A DNA stretch of 64,000 nt from an uncultured Lachnospiraceae bacterium. Its GTDB lineage: Bacteria > Bacillota > Clostridia > Lachnospirales > Lachnospiraceae. The DNA is taken from assembly GCA_910588875.1 (NCBI GenBank), contig CAJURT010000017.1:6397-70396 (forward strand), given 5' to 3'. Every line of letters begins with the position of its first letter. Positions within the stretch are counted from its first letter, which is position 1. Made by a program: the position numbers and the translations under genes. The notes under the pieces were generated by a model. That model searched no databases, was not told the DNA's origin, and worked only from the letters and a program-made list of their open reading frames with translations. Of the stretch, positions 49,974 to 57,679 are shown in pieces.

Positions 49974-51040
49974 AAGATATCCAGGGAAGAAACATTGACT
50001 ATATGCGGATTTCCATTACTGACCGCTGCAACCTGCGGTGTAAATATTGTATGCCGGAAGGGATTGATTGGGTGAGGCCAAGGGAGATCCTGAGCCTGGA
50101 GGAGATTTGCCAGGTTGCTGTTTGCGGCGCCGGCCTGGGGATCCGCCATCTGAAAATCACCGGCGGCGAGCCCTTGGTGAGAAAGGATTGCTGCCGTCTT
50201 GTGGAGATGTTAAAGGCAGTGCCTGGCATTGAGACCGTGACAATTACCACAAACGGAGTCCTGCTAAAGCCCTTTCTGGAGCCGCTTAAAAAGGCAGGAA
50301 TCGATGGGATCAACGTAAGCCTGGATACCTTAGATCGGAACCTGTACCAGGAAATCACCGGCCAGGATCGGCTGGAACAGGTATTGGAGGCAATCCGCCA
50401 GGCAGCGGAACAAGGCATCCGGGTAAAGATAAATGCAGTGGCTGTCCAATGGGAAGATGGAAGAAGCCGGAGGCCGTCGGATAAGGTTTTCCCGGATGCA
50501 CTAAAAAAGGAAAGAAGCATCCCCTGTGATTTGAGGACAAAGGGCAGTGCAGCCAGGAACTGGCGGGAACTGGCGGAACTTGCCCGGCAGCTGCCGGTAG
50601 ATGTGCGTTTTATAGAAATGATGCCTGTGGGATACGGAAAAGCCTTTAAGGCAGCAGATCCCGAAGAAATGCTGGAAGAAATCCGCCGGGAGCATCCGGG
50701 GACGGAACGGGACAGCCGGATCCATGGCTATGGGCCGGCAGTGTATTACCATATTCCCGGCTTTTTGGGAAGTATCGGGGTAATCCGGGCCATGCACGGA
50801 AAATTCTGCTCAGAATGCAACCGAATACGTCTCACAGCCCAGGGATGGTTAAAAGGCTGCCTGTGCTATGAAGAGGGGGCTGACCTGCGGGTTTTGCTGC
50901 GGCAAGGAGAAAAAAGTATGCAGCAAAACCGTCTTAAGGAAGCCATGGAAAAAGTAATCCGGGAGAAACCGGCATCCCATTGCTTTGAAAAACCAGAAGG
51001 CATGACAGAGAAGCGGGGAATGAGTTCCATCGGAGGATAA
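49970..51040 (+). CDS. moaA: GTP 3',8-cyclase MoaA with an internal insertion
   Basis: The 356-residue radical-SAM enzyme starts with GTG overlapping moaC. It has DRCNLRCKYCMP (SAM cluster), ITGGEPLVR and the C-terminal cluster CSECNRIRLT...C with the final GG tail (MSSIGG). Between VKINAVAV and LAELARQLP it has an extra basic stretch of about 35 residues (160-197) in place of the normal short GIND loop. The rest is of normal length, so the enzyme is probably active. It makes the first molybdopterin precursor. Confidence 0.94.
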   Translation: MKDIQGRNIDYMRISITDRCNLRCKYCMPEGIDWVRPREILSLEEICQVAVCGAGLGIRHLKITGGEPLVRKDCCRLVEMLKAVPGIETVTITTNGVLLKPFLEPLKKAGIDGINVSLDTLDRNLYQEITGQDRLEQVLEAIRQAAEQGIRVKINAVAVQWEDGRSRRPSDKVFPDALKKERSIPCDLRTKGSAARNWRELAELARQLPVDVRFIEMMPVGYGKAFKAADPEEMLEEIRREHPGTERDSRIHGYGPAVYYHIPGFLGSIGVIRAMHGKFCSECNRIRLTAQGWLKGCLCYEEGADLRVLLRQGEKSMQQNRLKEAMEKVIREKPASHCFEKPEGMTEKRGMSSIGG

Positions 51041-51171
51041 GGAAGAAAAGAAGGGCGGAATACAAGGAAGGCAGAGAAGGCATAGAAGGGCAGAAAAGGC
51101 AAAGAAGGCAAAGAAAATAAAGAATGCAAAAATACCAGAACGATTCAGCTTTGGAGGCAGGAGGAACCAGG

Positions 51172-52152
51172 ATGGAAGAGAAGAAAAACCTTACAGGGAT
51201 TGTGCGGGCAATCTGTATCAGCAGTTTGCGGGGGGTGGAAAAGCGCCGGGTCAGAGAAGGGCATTTTATAGCAGGCTTTGGGATTGAAGGGGATGCCCAC
51301 GGAGGAAACTGGCATCGGCAGGTCAGCCTCCTTTCCTACGATAAGATAAAAGCCTTCAACGAACGGGGGGCGAAGGTGGAGGACGGGGACTTTGGGGAAA
51401 ACCTGGTGGTGGAGGGGCTGGATTTTTCCGGACTGCCGGTGGGGACGCAGCTATATGCCGGTGAGGCGGTACTGGAGATGACCCAGATCGGCAAGGAATG
51501 TCACAGCCATTGTGCCATATATCACCGGATGGGGGAGTGCATCATGCCCCGGGAAGGGGTATTTGCCCAAGTGCTCCGGGAGGGGTGGATCCGTCCGGGA
51601 GATGAACTGAGGGCGGAACTTCCGGCACCCAACCGGCCGTTTACGGCAGCCGTAATTACGGTAAGCGACAAGGGGGCCCGGGGGGAACGGGTGGACGAGA
51701 GCGGACCGGCAGCAAAGGATATGCTGGAGGCAGCAGGTTATCGGGTAGTGGAATCCCTGGTGCTGCCGGATGGCCAGGAGCCCCTCTCGTCACAGCTGAT
51801 CCGCCTGGCAGACGGAAGGCAGGTGGATTTGGTTGTGACCAGCGGGGGAACCGGATTTTCCCCAAGAGACCAAACGCCGGAGGCCACCATGGCAGTGGCG
51901 GAGCGGGTGGCGCCGGGAATCGCAGAGTTCATCCGCATGAAATCCGTGGAAGTGACAGAAGGGGCAATGCTTGGCCGGGGGGTGTCGGTGATCCGGAAGG
52001 GAACATTGATCGTGAATCTGCCGGGCAGCCCCAAAGCAGTGAGGGAGAGCCTGGGATTTATATTGGATGCCCTGGGGCATGGGCTTAAGGTTTTGAGGGG
52101 AAGCGTATCGGAGTGCGGGCGGCAGGAAGCAGACATAGGAGGAAGAAAATGA
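51172..52152 (+). CDS. MOSC domain fused to MogA/MoaB-type molybdopterin adenylyltransferase
   Basis: From ATG 51172 (AGGAGG 7 bases upstream) the protein has 326 residues. The first 150 form a MOSC domain (GIEGDAHGGNWHRQVSLLS; the Cys in GKECHSHC matches the sulfur-carrying position). Residues about 155-315 match MogA/MoaB (AAVITVSDKGARGERVDESG, VTSGGTGFSPRDQTPEA), which adenylates molybdopterin. MOSC proteins deliver sulfur or cofactor to hydroxylases, so the fusion suits a sulfurated or selenated Mo site. It overlaps modA by ATGA. Confidence 0.92.
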   Translation: MEEKKNLTGIVRAICISSLRGVEKRRVREGHFIAGFGIEGDAHGGNWHRQVSLLSYDKIKAFNERGAKVEDGDFGENLVVEGLDFSGLPVGTQLYAGEAVLEMTQIGKECHSHCAIYHRMGECIMPREGVFAQVLREGWIRPGDELRAELPAPNRPFTAAVITVSDKGARGERVDESGPAAKDMLEAAGYRVVESLVLPDGQEPLSSQLIRLADGRQVDLVVTSGGTGFSPRDQTPEATMAVAERVAPGIAEFIRMKSVEVTEGAMLGRGVSVIRKGTLIVNLPGSPKAVRESLGFILDALGHGLKVLRGSVSECGRQEADIGGRK

Positions 52153-53054
52153 AAAAGGGAAGGCTCATGATATATTTGGCCGGGGCGGTAATATGTACAG
52201 TGACGGCAATAGGGGGAGGGCCGGCAATATGTACAATGACGGCAACGGGGGGAGTCACAGATTCTCTGGGAAAAGAAGCCCCAAAGATCCCTTTGGTTTC
52301 GGAGGCAGCAAGAAAAAAGCAGCCTAAGGCCCGGGAGGAAATCCTGGTGGCGGCTGCCGCCAGCCTAAAAAATCCTTATGAGGAAAGGCTGATTCCCATG
52401 TTTGAAGCCAGGCATCCGGGGGTAAAGGTGAAGGGGATCTATGACAGTTCCGGAAAGCTGCAGACCCAGATAGAGGAGGGGCTGGAAGCAGATGTTTTTA
52501 TGTCAGCTGCCAGGAAGCAGATGGAGGAATTGGACAGAGGGGGAAAGATTGCCTCCGAAACCATAGTGAATCTGCTGGAAAATAAAATTGTGCTGATTGT
52601 GCCGTCAGGAAATGAAGGCCGGCTGGCCTGCTTTGAAGATATCCGGAGAGCAGAAAGTATTGCCCTGGGAGACCCTGACAGTGTACCGGCAGGGCAATAT
52701 GGGAAGGAAGCCCTGACCAGTCTGGGGCTGTGGGAAGGGCTTCAGGACAGAGTCAGTTTCGGGACGAATGTGACTGAGGTGTTAAACCAGGTGGCAGCAG
52801 GCAGCGCAGATGCAGGGATTGTATATGCGACAGATGCCGCCAGCAAAGAAGGCCAGGTGGAAGTGGCGGCTGAGGCGCCGGAGGGCAGCCTGTCTGGCAG
52901 AGTAATCTACTCGGTGGCAGTAATCCGGCACAGCGCCCATAGAGATAAGGCGGAAAGTTTTGTGGATTTCCTGAAGACAAAGGAGGCGCTGGAAGTGTTT
53001 GAGGATTATGGGTTTTCCCTTGGGGAAATCCCGGAGGAAGGAGGGGCGGGATAA
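52149..53054 (+). CDS. modA: Molybdate ABC transporter substrate-binding protein ModA
   Basis: The 302-residue protein has a signal-like N-terminus, then a ModA domain: ILVAAAASLKNPYEE, YDSSGKLQTQIEEG, ADVFMSAARKQM, and TNVTEVLNQVAAGSADAGIVY near the C-terminus, as in molybdate-binding proteins. The signal region contains a 36-base tandem duplication (52184-52255) repeating an ICTVTAIGG-like motif. It opens the modABC set and overlaps the upstream gene, showing one operon from mocA to modC. Confidence 0.94.
   Translation: MKKGRLMIYLAGAVICTVTAIGGGPAICTMTATGGVTDSLGKEAPKIPLVSEAARKKQPKAREEILVAAAASLKNPYEERLIPMFEARHPGVKVKGIYDSSGKLQTQIEEGLEADVFMSAARKQMEELDRGGKIASETIVNLLENKIVLIVPSGNEGRLACFEDIRRAESIALGDPDSVPAGQYGKEALTSLGLWEGLQDRVSFGTNVTEVLNQVAAGSADAGIVYATDAASKEGQVEVAAEAPEGSLSGRVIYSVAVIRHSAHRDKAESFVDFLKTKEALEVFEDYGFSLGEIPEEGGAG
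52184..52255 (+). repeat. 36-base tandem duplication inside modA
   Basis: Bases 52184-52219 and 52220-52255 are near-identical copies, each with ATATGTACA and TGACGGCAA. The frame is kept, so the signal region is lengthened by 12 residues. Confidence 0.8.
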
Positions 53055-53055
53055 A

Positions 53056-53730
53056 TTGGACTGGACGCCAGTATGGATTTCTGTGAGGACGGCAGGAGTT
53101 TCTATTCTTATTACCTTTTTTCTGGGGATCCTGGCTGCCTGGATGGTGGTAAGTATACGGAGCGAAAGAGTAAGGATGGTCTGTGATGGGATTTTCACTC
53201 TGCCCCTGGTGCTGCCGCCCACGGTTATGGGGTTTTTCTTACTGTATTTGTTTGGGGTAAAGAGGCCGTTGGGGCGGTTTTTCCTGGAATATTTCCAGGT
53301 GAAGATTGCTTTTTCCTGGCAGGCCACGGTACTGGCAGCAGTGGTCATGTCCTTTCCTCTGATGTACCGGTCGGCAAGAAGCGCTTTTGAACAGGTGGAT
53401 CCCAACCTGACAGCAGCAGCACGGACGCTGGGGATGGGAGAGTGGGTAATATTCCGAAAGGTGCTGCTGGCCAATGCCATGCCGGGGATTTTGGGCGGAG
53501 GTGTGCTGGCCTTTGCCAGGGGGCTGGGGGAGTTCGGAGCCACTGCCATGATTGCCGGAAATATTGCAGGGAGGACACGGACCCTGCCGATGGCAGTGTA
53601 TTCCGAGGTGGCAGCCGGGAATATGGAAGAGGCCTGCGGCTATGCGGGGGTTATGGTGGCGATTTCTTTTGGGGCTATACTGCTGATGAACGGGGCGGCC
53701 TGGCAGGCGGGAAGGCGATGGAGAGGATGA
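53056..53730 (+). CDS. modB: Molybdate ABC transporter permease ModB
   Basis: The 224-residue membrane protein has five or six segments and the ABC permease loop EFGATAMIAGNIAGRTRTLP, typical of ModB. A TTG start at 53056 is chosen, with GGAGGGG nine bases upstream and immediately after the modA stop; an ATG at 52999 would overlap modA by 56 bases. It overlaps modC. Confidence 0.92.
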   Translation: MDWTPVWISVRTAGVSILITFFLGILAAWMVVSIRSERVRMVCDGIFTLPLVLPPTVMGFFLLYLFGVKRPLGRFFLEYFQVKIAFSWQATVLAAVVMSFPLMYRSARSAFEQVDPNLTAAARTLGMGEWVIFRKVLLANAMPGILGGGVLAFARGLGEFGATAMIAGNIAGRTRTLPMAVYSEVAAGNMEEACGYAGVMVAISFGAILLMNGAAWQAGRRWRG

Positions 53731-54914
53731 AGGAAGAAGTGGGAGAAGAGGGGAAGTATAAAATCATGGATGGGGGTTCCTCCTCTTTTTTGAGGGTGAA
53801 TCTTCAAAAACACCTAAAAGAATTTGATCTGGATATTTCTTTTACGGCAGGACAAGGGATTCTGGGGATTTTGGGTGCCTCCGGTTCCGGGAAGAGCATG
53901 ACCCTGAAATCCGTAGCCGGGATTGTCACACCGGATAGGGGGAGCATTGTCCTGGGCCATACAGGAGACGGGGACATGACGGAATGTGTATTTTATGATT
54001 CAGACCGGCATATCAACCTTCGTCCCAGGAAGCGGAAGGTAGGCTATCTGTTTCAGAATTATGCGCTGTTTCCCAACATGACGGTTGAGGAGAACATTAT
54101 GGCAGGCATTGCCGGGAAAGAGGCCGGAAAATTCTTTTTTGGGGATAAGGGCAGAGTCTGGAAAAACCGGTATCAGAAGGTGGAGGAACTGACAGGCAGA
54201 TTCCGGCTTGGGGGGCTGGAGAAACATTATCCTGGGCAGCTTTCCGGGGGGCAGCAGCAGCGGGTGGCATTGGCCAGGCTTCTGGCTTATGAACCGGAGG
54301 TGCTCTTGCTGGATGAGCCCTTTTCTGCCATGGACTCCCATCTGAGGGAGGGGCTGCGGCTGGAACTGATACAGGTGCTGGAGGAATTCGGGGGGATTAC
54401 GGTTCTGGTGACCCACGACCGGGATGAGGCCTATCAGCTTTGCGGACATCTTTTGCTGACGGATCAGGGGAAGGTGTTGGTATCCGGGCCGTCCCGGGAG
54501 GTATTTCAGAACCCGGGGACAGTGGAGGCGGCCAGGCTGACGGGCTGTAAGAATATCAGCCGGATACAACGTCTGGGGAAATACCGCCTGCGGGCATTGG
54601 ATTGGGGCGGGCTGGAACTAATAGCCGGTCAGGAGATCGGGGAGGGTTTTACCTATGCCGGGATCCGGGCTCATGACTTGCTGGCAGTGGGGGCAGAGGA
54701 ACTGGCAGGATGGCAAAGGAGGCCGGATGCCAACCTGATTCCGGCAGGGGAGGCGCAGGTCTCGGAAATGCCCTTTGAGTGGTACGTTACCCTGGAAAAT
54801 GGGCTGTGGTGGAAGTGCGGGAAGGGAACCCATACTTCCAGGGCGGTGAATGTGGCGCCCCGGTGGCTGCGGGTGGAGCCCTCCTCCGTTCTGTTGCTCA
54901 GGGAAGGGGCGTGA
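53718..54914 (+). CDS. modC: Molybdate ABC transporter ATP-binding protein ModC
   Basis: The 398-residue protein has Walker A GASGSGKS, the signature LSGGQQQRVALARLL, Walker B VLLLDEPFSAMD and the H-loop VTHDRDEA. A C-terminal TOBE/MOP-like region (about 290-395) may sense molybdate. The start is taken at 53718; 53727 (ATGA overlap with modB) and 53766 are alternatives. It powers molybdate uptake for the hydroxylase cofactor. Confidence 0.93.
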   Translation: MERMKEEVGEEGKYKIMDGGSSSFLRVNLQKHLKEFDLDISFTAGQGILGILGASGSGKSMTLKSVAGIVTPDRGSIVLGHTGDGDMTECVFYDSDRHINLRPRKRKVGYLFQNYALFPNMTVEENIMAGIAGKEAGKFFFGDKGRVWKNRYQKVEELTGRFRLGGLEKHYPGQLSGGQQQRVALARLLAYEPEVLLLDEPFSAMDSHLREGLRLELIQVLEEFGGITVLVTHDRDEAYQLCGHLLLTDQGKVLVSGPSREVFQNPGTVEAARLTGCKNISRIQRLGKYRLRALDWGGLELIAGQEIGEGFTYAGIRAHDLLAVGAEELAGWQRRPDANLIPAGEAQVSEMPFEWYVTLENGLWWKCGKGTHTSRAVNVAPRWLRVEPSSVLLLREGA

Positions 54915-54962
54915 GGGAAGAAGACAGAGAGCGGCACATAAAGAAAAAGGGAGGGGAGAAAG

Positions 54963-55991
54963 ATGAAACATTTATTTGAAGAACTGGGAAATGTGCTGGC
55001 AAGGGGAGAGGAAGCAGTGCTGGTGACTGTGATTGCCAGTTCCGGCTCCACCCCCCGGGGGGCCGGATCCCGGATGCTGGTAAGAGGTGACGGGAGCATC
55101 CGGGGGACGATAGGCGGGGGTGCAGTGGAATACCGCGCCATTCAGCTTGCCATGGATGCCATGAGGGAAAAGGTTTCCTATACAAAGGGCTTTAACCTGA
55201 CAAAAAATGAGGTGTCTGATATAGGTATGGTCTGCGGGGGAAGGGTGACGGTATATTTTCAGTATGTCAGCCCGAAGGATGAGGAGTTTAGGGAACTGTG
55301 CCTCCGGATACAGGATGCTTTTGGCCGGGATGAGGATAGCTGGCTGGTTATGGATATTTCAGATGAAACCTGCTGGAGGATGGGGATAGGAAACAGGAGA
55401 GAGGGATGGGAGAATCTGCCTGGGAAACCGGGGATTTTCGGCAGCCGGGCGGGGCAGTGGCAGGCAGGAGGCCGCAGTTACTATGTGGAACCCTTGGTAC
55501 AGGCAGGCAGGGTCTGTATATTCGGAGGCGGGCATGTGGCCCGGGAACTGGTGCCGGTACTGGCCCATCTGGGTTTTCGCTGTGTGGTGATGGATGACAG
55601 GGAGGAATTTGCCAGTCCCAGGGTATTCCCGGAGGCAGAGCAGATTGTGGTGGGGGATATGGAAAGGATCGGGGATTACCTTGCCGTGGGGCAAAGGGAT
55701 TATGTCTGTGTGATGACAAGAGGACATTCTTTTGATTATCTGGTGCAGCGGCAGATGCTTGTATGCCGCCCCCGCTACCTGGGGGTGATCGGCAGCAGGA
55801 ATAAGATTGCTGCGGTTGCAGAAAAACTGCTGCAGGATGGATTTACCCGGGAAGAGATCGAGATGTGCCATATGCCGGTGGGAACGCAGATCTATGCGGA
55901 AACCCCGGCAGAGATCGCGATCAGTATCGCAGGGGAACTGATCGCGGTGCGGGCAGGGCATCCGGATATCGGACGTCATATGGATTTATAG
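54963..55991 (+). CDS. xdhC: XdhC/CoxI-family molybdenum hydroxylase maturation factor
   Basis: The 342-residue protein has the CoxI N-terminal motif SSGSTPRGAGSRM and GTIGGGAVE, and a C-terminal Rossmann domain with VCIFGGGHVARELVPVL. XdhC-type proteins bind the Mo cofactor, promote its sulfuration and protect it before insertion into xanthine dehydrogenase; in selenium-type systems the same family is expected to serve the selenated cofactor. It ends the island and overlaps by six bases with the convergent gene on the other strand. Confidence 0.92.
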   Translation: MKHLFEELGNVLARGEEAVLVTVIASSGSTPRGAGSRMLVRGDGSIRGTIGGGAVEYRAIQLAMDAMREKVSYTKGFNLTKNEVSDIGMVCGGRVTVYFQYVSPKDEEFRELCLRIQDAFGRDEDSWLVMDISDETCWRMGIGNRREGWENLPGKPGIFGSRAGQWQAGGRSYYVEPLVQAGRVCIFGGGHVARELVPVLAHLGFRCVVMDDREEFASPRVFPEAEQIVVGDMERIGDYLAVGQRDYVCVMTRGHSFDYLVQRQMLVCRPRYLGVIGSRNKIAAVAEKLLQDGFTREEIEMCHMPVGTQIYAETPAEIAISIAGELIAVRAGHPDIGRHMDL

Positions 55992-57530
55992 ATGGAAGAC
56001 AAATACATGCTCATAATTCCCTCCGTTTTCCCGGAGGGCCTCGGTGAGGGCTCCGCATTCCCCGGAAGCGATCAGGCACCGGCATTGGGAGAGGAGGCGG
56101 ATTGAGCACAGGTATTCCGCCCCCAGGCGGAAACCATTCCCCTCCTTTTTTTCCCGGGGGATCTGGGACAGGAGCTGGCCGGGCTTAACCTTGTAGCGTT
56201 CCTGGTCCGTGAAGAGCAGCTGGCTGCCATAATGTTCTTCCATTTTTTGGCAGATTTCCTGGTCTTCGGTGGACAGATAAATCCAGTCAAAATTCCAGAG
56301 GGCTTCGGCCTCGGATATTTTTTCCATGACCATCTCAAGAGGAGCCTGCCGCGGGTGGTTTGGCAGGGGGTTGTGGATATAGTCGGTGCCGCGGATCAGG
56401 ACGCCGAGGGTGTTTTCGGGATGGGGGAGGAAGCGTTGCCGGCGGCCGGCGATATAGCTTTTTACCTGGCTGTTAAAAATTCCCTCCGGCCAGCAAAGTT
56501 CACAGCCTACGGATTCCTTATCCAGGATATGCCGCATAATGGTTAACAGATTCATATTGGGGGAAAGCGTCACATGGCAGCTTTCCTGGATATCCGGGTA
56601 GGAAAAGCCCTCCGGCTGTAAGAAAAACTTGTTCCAGATATCATCTCCGGGATGGTCGGAGTAGATGTTGTCGTCGGAGGAAGTGATGGCAAAGGCAGGG
56701 GTATAGCCTTTGGCCATGGCATACCGGGCAGCAGTAAATACCTTGTTCCAGATACCAAAGATACCTTCCACATTAAACCGGCCGTCAATCAGGAAAAACC
56801 GGCGGTCCGGGTGGAGGGCGCCGGGGTGAGTGACATGGGAAAAGAAAAACGTCAGGGTCATGACTTCATCATAACTCATAATCCCATGCTCATACCGGGA
56901 GATCCCTTCATTTTCCGGAAGCTTTTCGGCAATGTATAAAAGGCGGACATAGTCCTCCTCGCGGAAGTTTTTTCCAATCTCCTCCATTTGTCCATATACG
57001 GTTACAGGGACGTTGGGAGGGGCGGGGAGCACATCCAGGTAATCATTCCAGTCCGCACCGATGAGATAGAGGCCTTTGCCCTTCCAGAGGGGGATGGCTT
57101 TTTTGTATAGTTCGACGGAGTACTCGTTGAGGGACACCAGAACAATGCGTTCGTAGCGGTTAAGGAAGCTTAAGTCCAGGCCGCCTTCATACCGGTAAGG
57201 GTGCTGATAGTAGGTCCAGATTTTTTTTACAATGCTGACACAGCGGCCCTCGGCATCAAGTACCGGGAGAACGGCATCATAAGGGCACACCTGGGAGGCA
57301 AGATAAAAGGTCTCTTCCCCTTTTGGCAGGGCAAGATTCATAAAATCCAGTTCATGTTCCAAGAAATAACGGGTGACATGGTAGGCATAACCGTCGGGTG
57401 AGCCCGGTTTAACGCGTACCTCCAGGATATCGTTCTCGCCCAGATTCTGAAAAAACAGGGACAGGCTTATCCGGGAGGGTGCATCTTCTGTCTCAAATAC
57501 ATAGTATTCCCCTGGTACGCTGATCATCAT
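55986..57530 (-). CDS. Fucosyltransferase-like protein of unknown specificity
   Basis: The 514-residue protein is soluble. Residues about 240-510 resemble alpha-fucosyltransferase-type glycosyltransferases: VLIRGTDY (377-384) matches the GDP-sugar-binding HxRxTDx region, and DWIYLSTEDQEI matches the later FxxTDD region. The N-terminal half is unrelated to families I recognise. It has its own promoter and is divergent from the NRPS-like gene, a pairing that might make a modified surface or secreted product. The assignment rests on short motifs only. Confidence 0.5.
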   Translation of the reverse strand: MMISVPGEYYVFETEDAPSRISLSLFFQNLGENDILEVRVKPGSPDGYAYHVTRYFLEHELDFMNLALPKGEETFYLASQVCPYDAVLPVLDAEGRCVSIVKKIWTYYQHPYRYEGGLDLSFLNRYERIVLVSLNEYSVELYKKAIPLWKGKGLYLIGADWNDYLDVLPAPPNVPVTVYGQMEEIGKNFREEDYVRLLYIAEKLPENEGISRYEHGIMSYDEVMTLTFFFSHVTHPGALHPDRRFFLIDGRFNVEGIFGIWNKVFTAARYAMAKGYTPAFAITSSDDNIYSDHPGDDIWNKFFLQPEGFSYPDIQESCHVTLSPNMNLLTIMRHILDKESVGCELCWPEGIFNSQVKSYIAGRRQRFLPHPENTLGVLIRGTDYIHNPLPNHPRQAPLEMVMEKISEAEALWNFDWIYLSTEDQEICQKMEEHYGSQLLFTDQERYKVKPGQLLSQIPREKKEGNGFRLGAEYLCSIRLLSQCRCLIASGECGALTEALRENGGNYEHVFVFHL

Positions 57531-57571
57531 AAGTTTGCTTCTCCTGACTGCCGTTTGGCAAAATATAGTTT

Positions 57572-57600
57572 ATTTTACCATACTTTGAGTTTCAAAGCAA
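57572..57600 (-). promoter_or_regulatory. Promoter of the fucosyltransferase-like gene
   Basis: On the minus strand TTGCTT (57600-57595) and TAAAAT (57577-57572) are 17 bases apart, with a TG before the -10. Confidence 0.65.
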
Positions 57601-57602
57601 TA

Positions 57603-57631
57603 TTGATTCCCGAGGGAGTATGTGCTATATT
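57603..57631 (+). promoter_or_regulatory. Promoter of the NRPS-like gene
   Basis: TTGATT (57603-57608) and TATATT (57626-57631) are 17 bases apart. It is back-to-back with the divergent promoter, only two bases between the -35 elements, so a single regulator could affect both. Confidence 0.65.
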
Positions 57632-57679
57632 GAAAAAAGGAGACAATGGAAAATCTTGGAATCAGAAGGGGAAAAGGCC

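Noticed and set aside
53442..53717. N-terminal extension of modC into modB
   Set aside because: The extra sequence is modB read in another frame; the ModC fold starts after 53718 where proper start codons exist.
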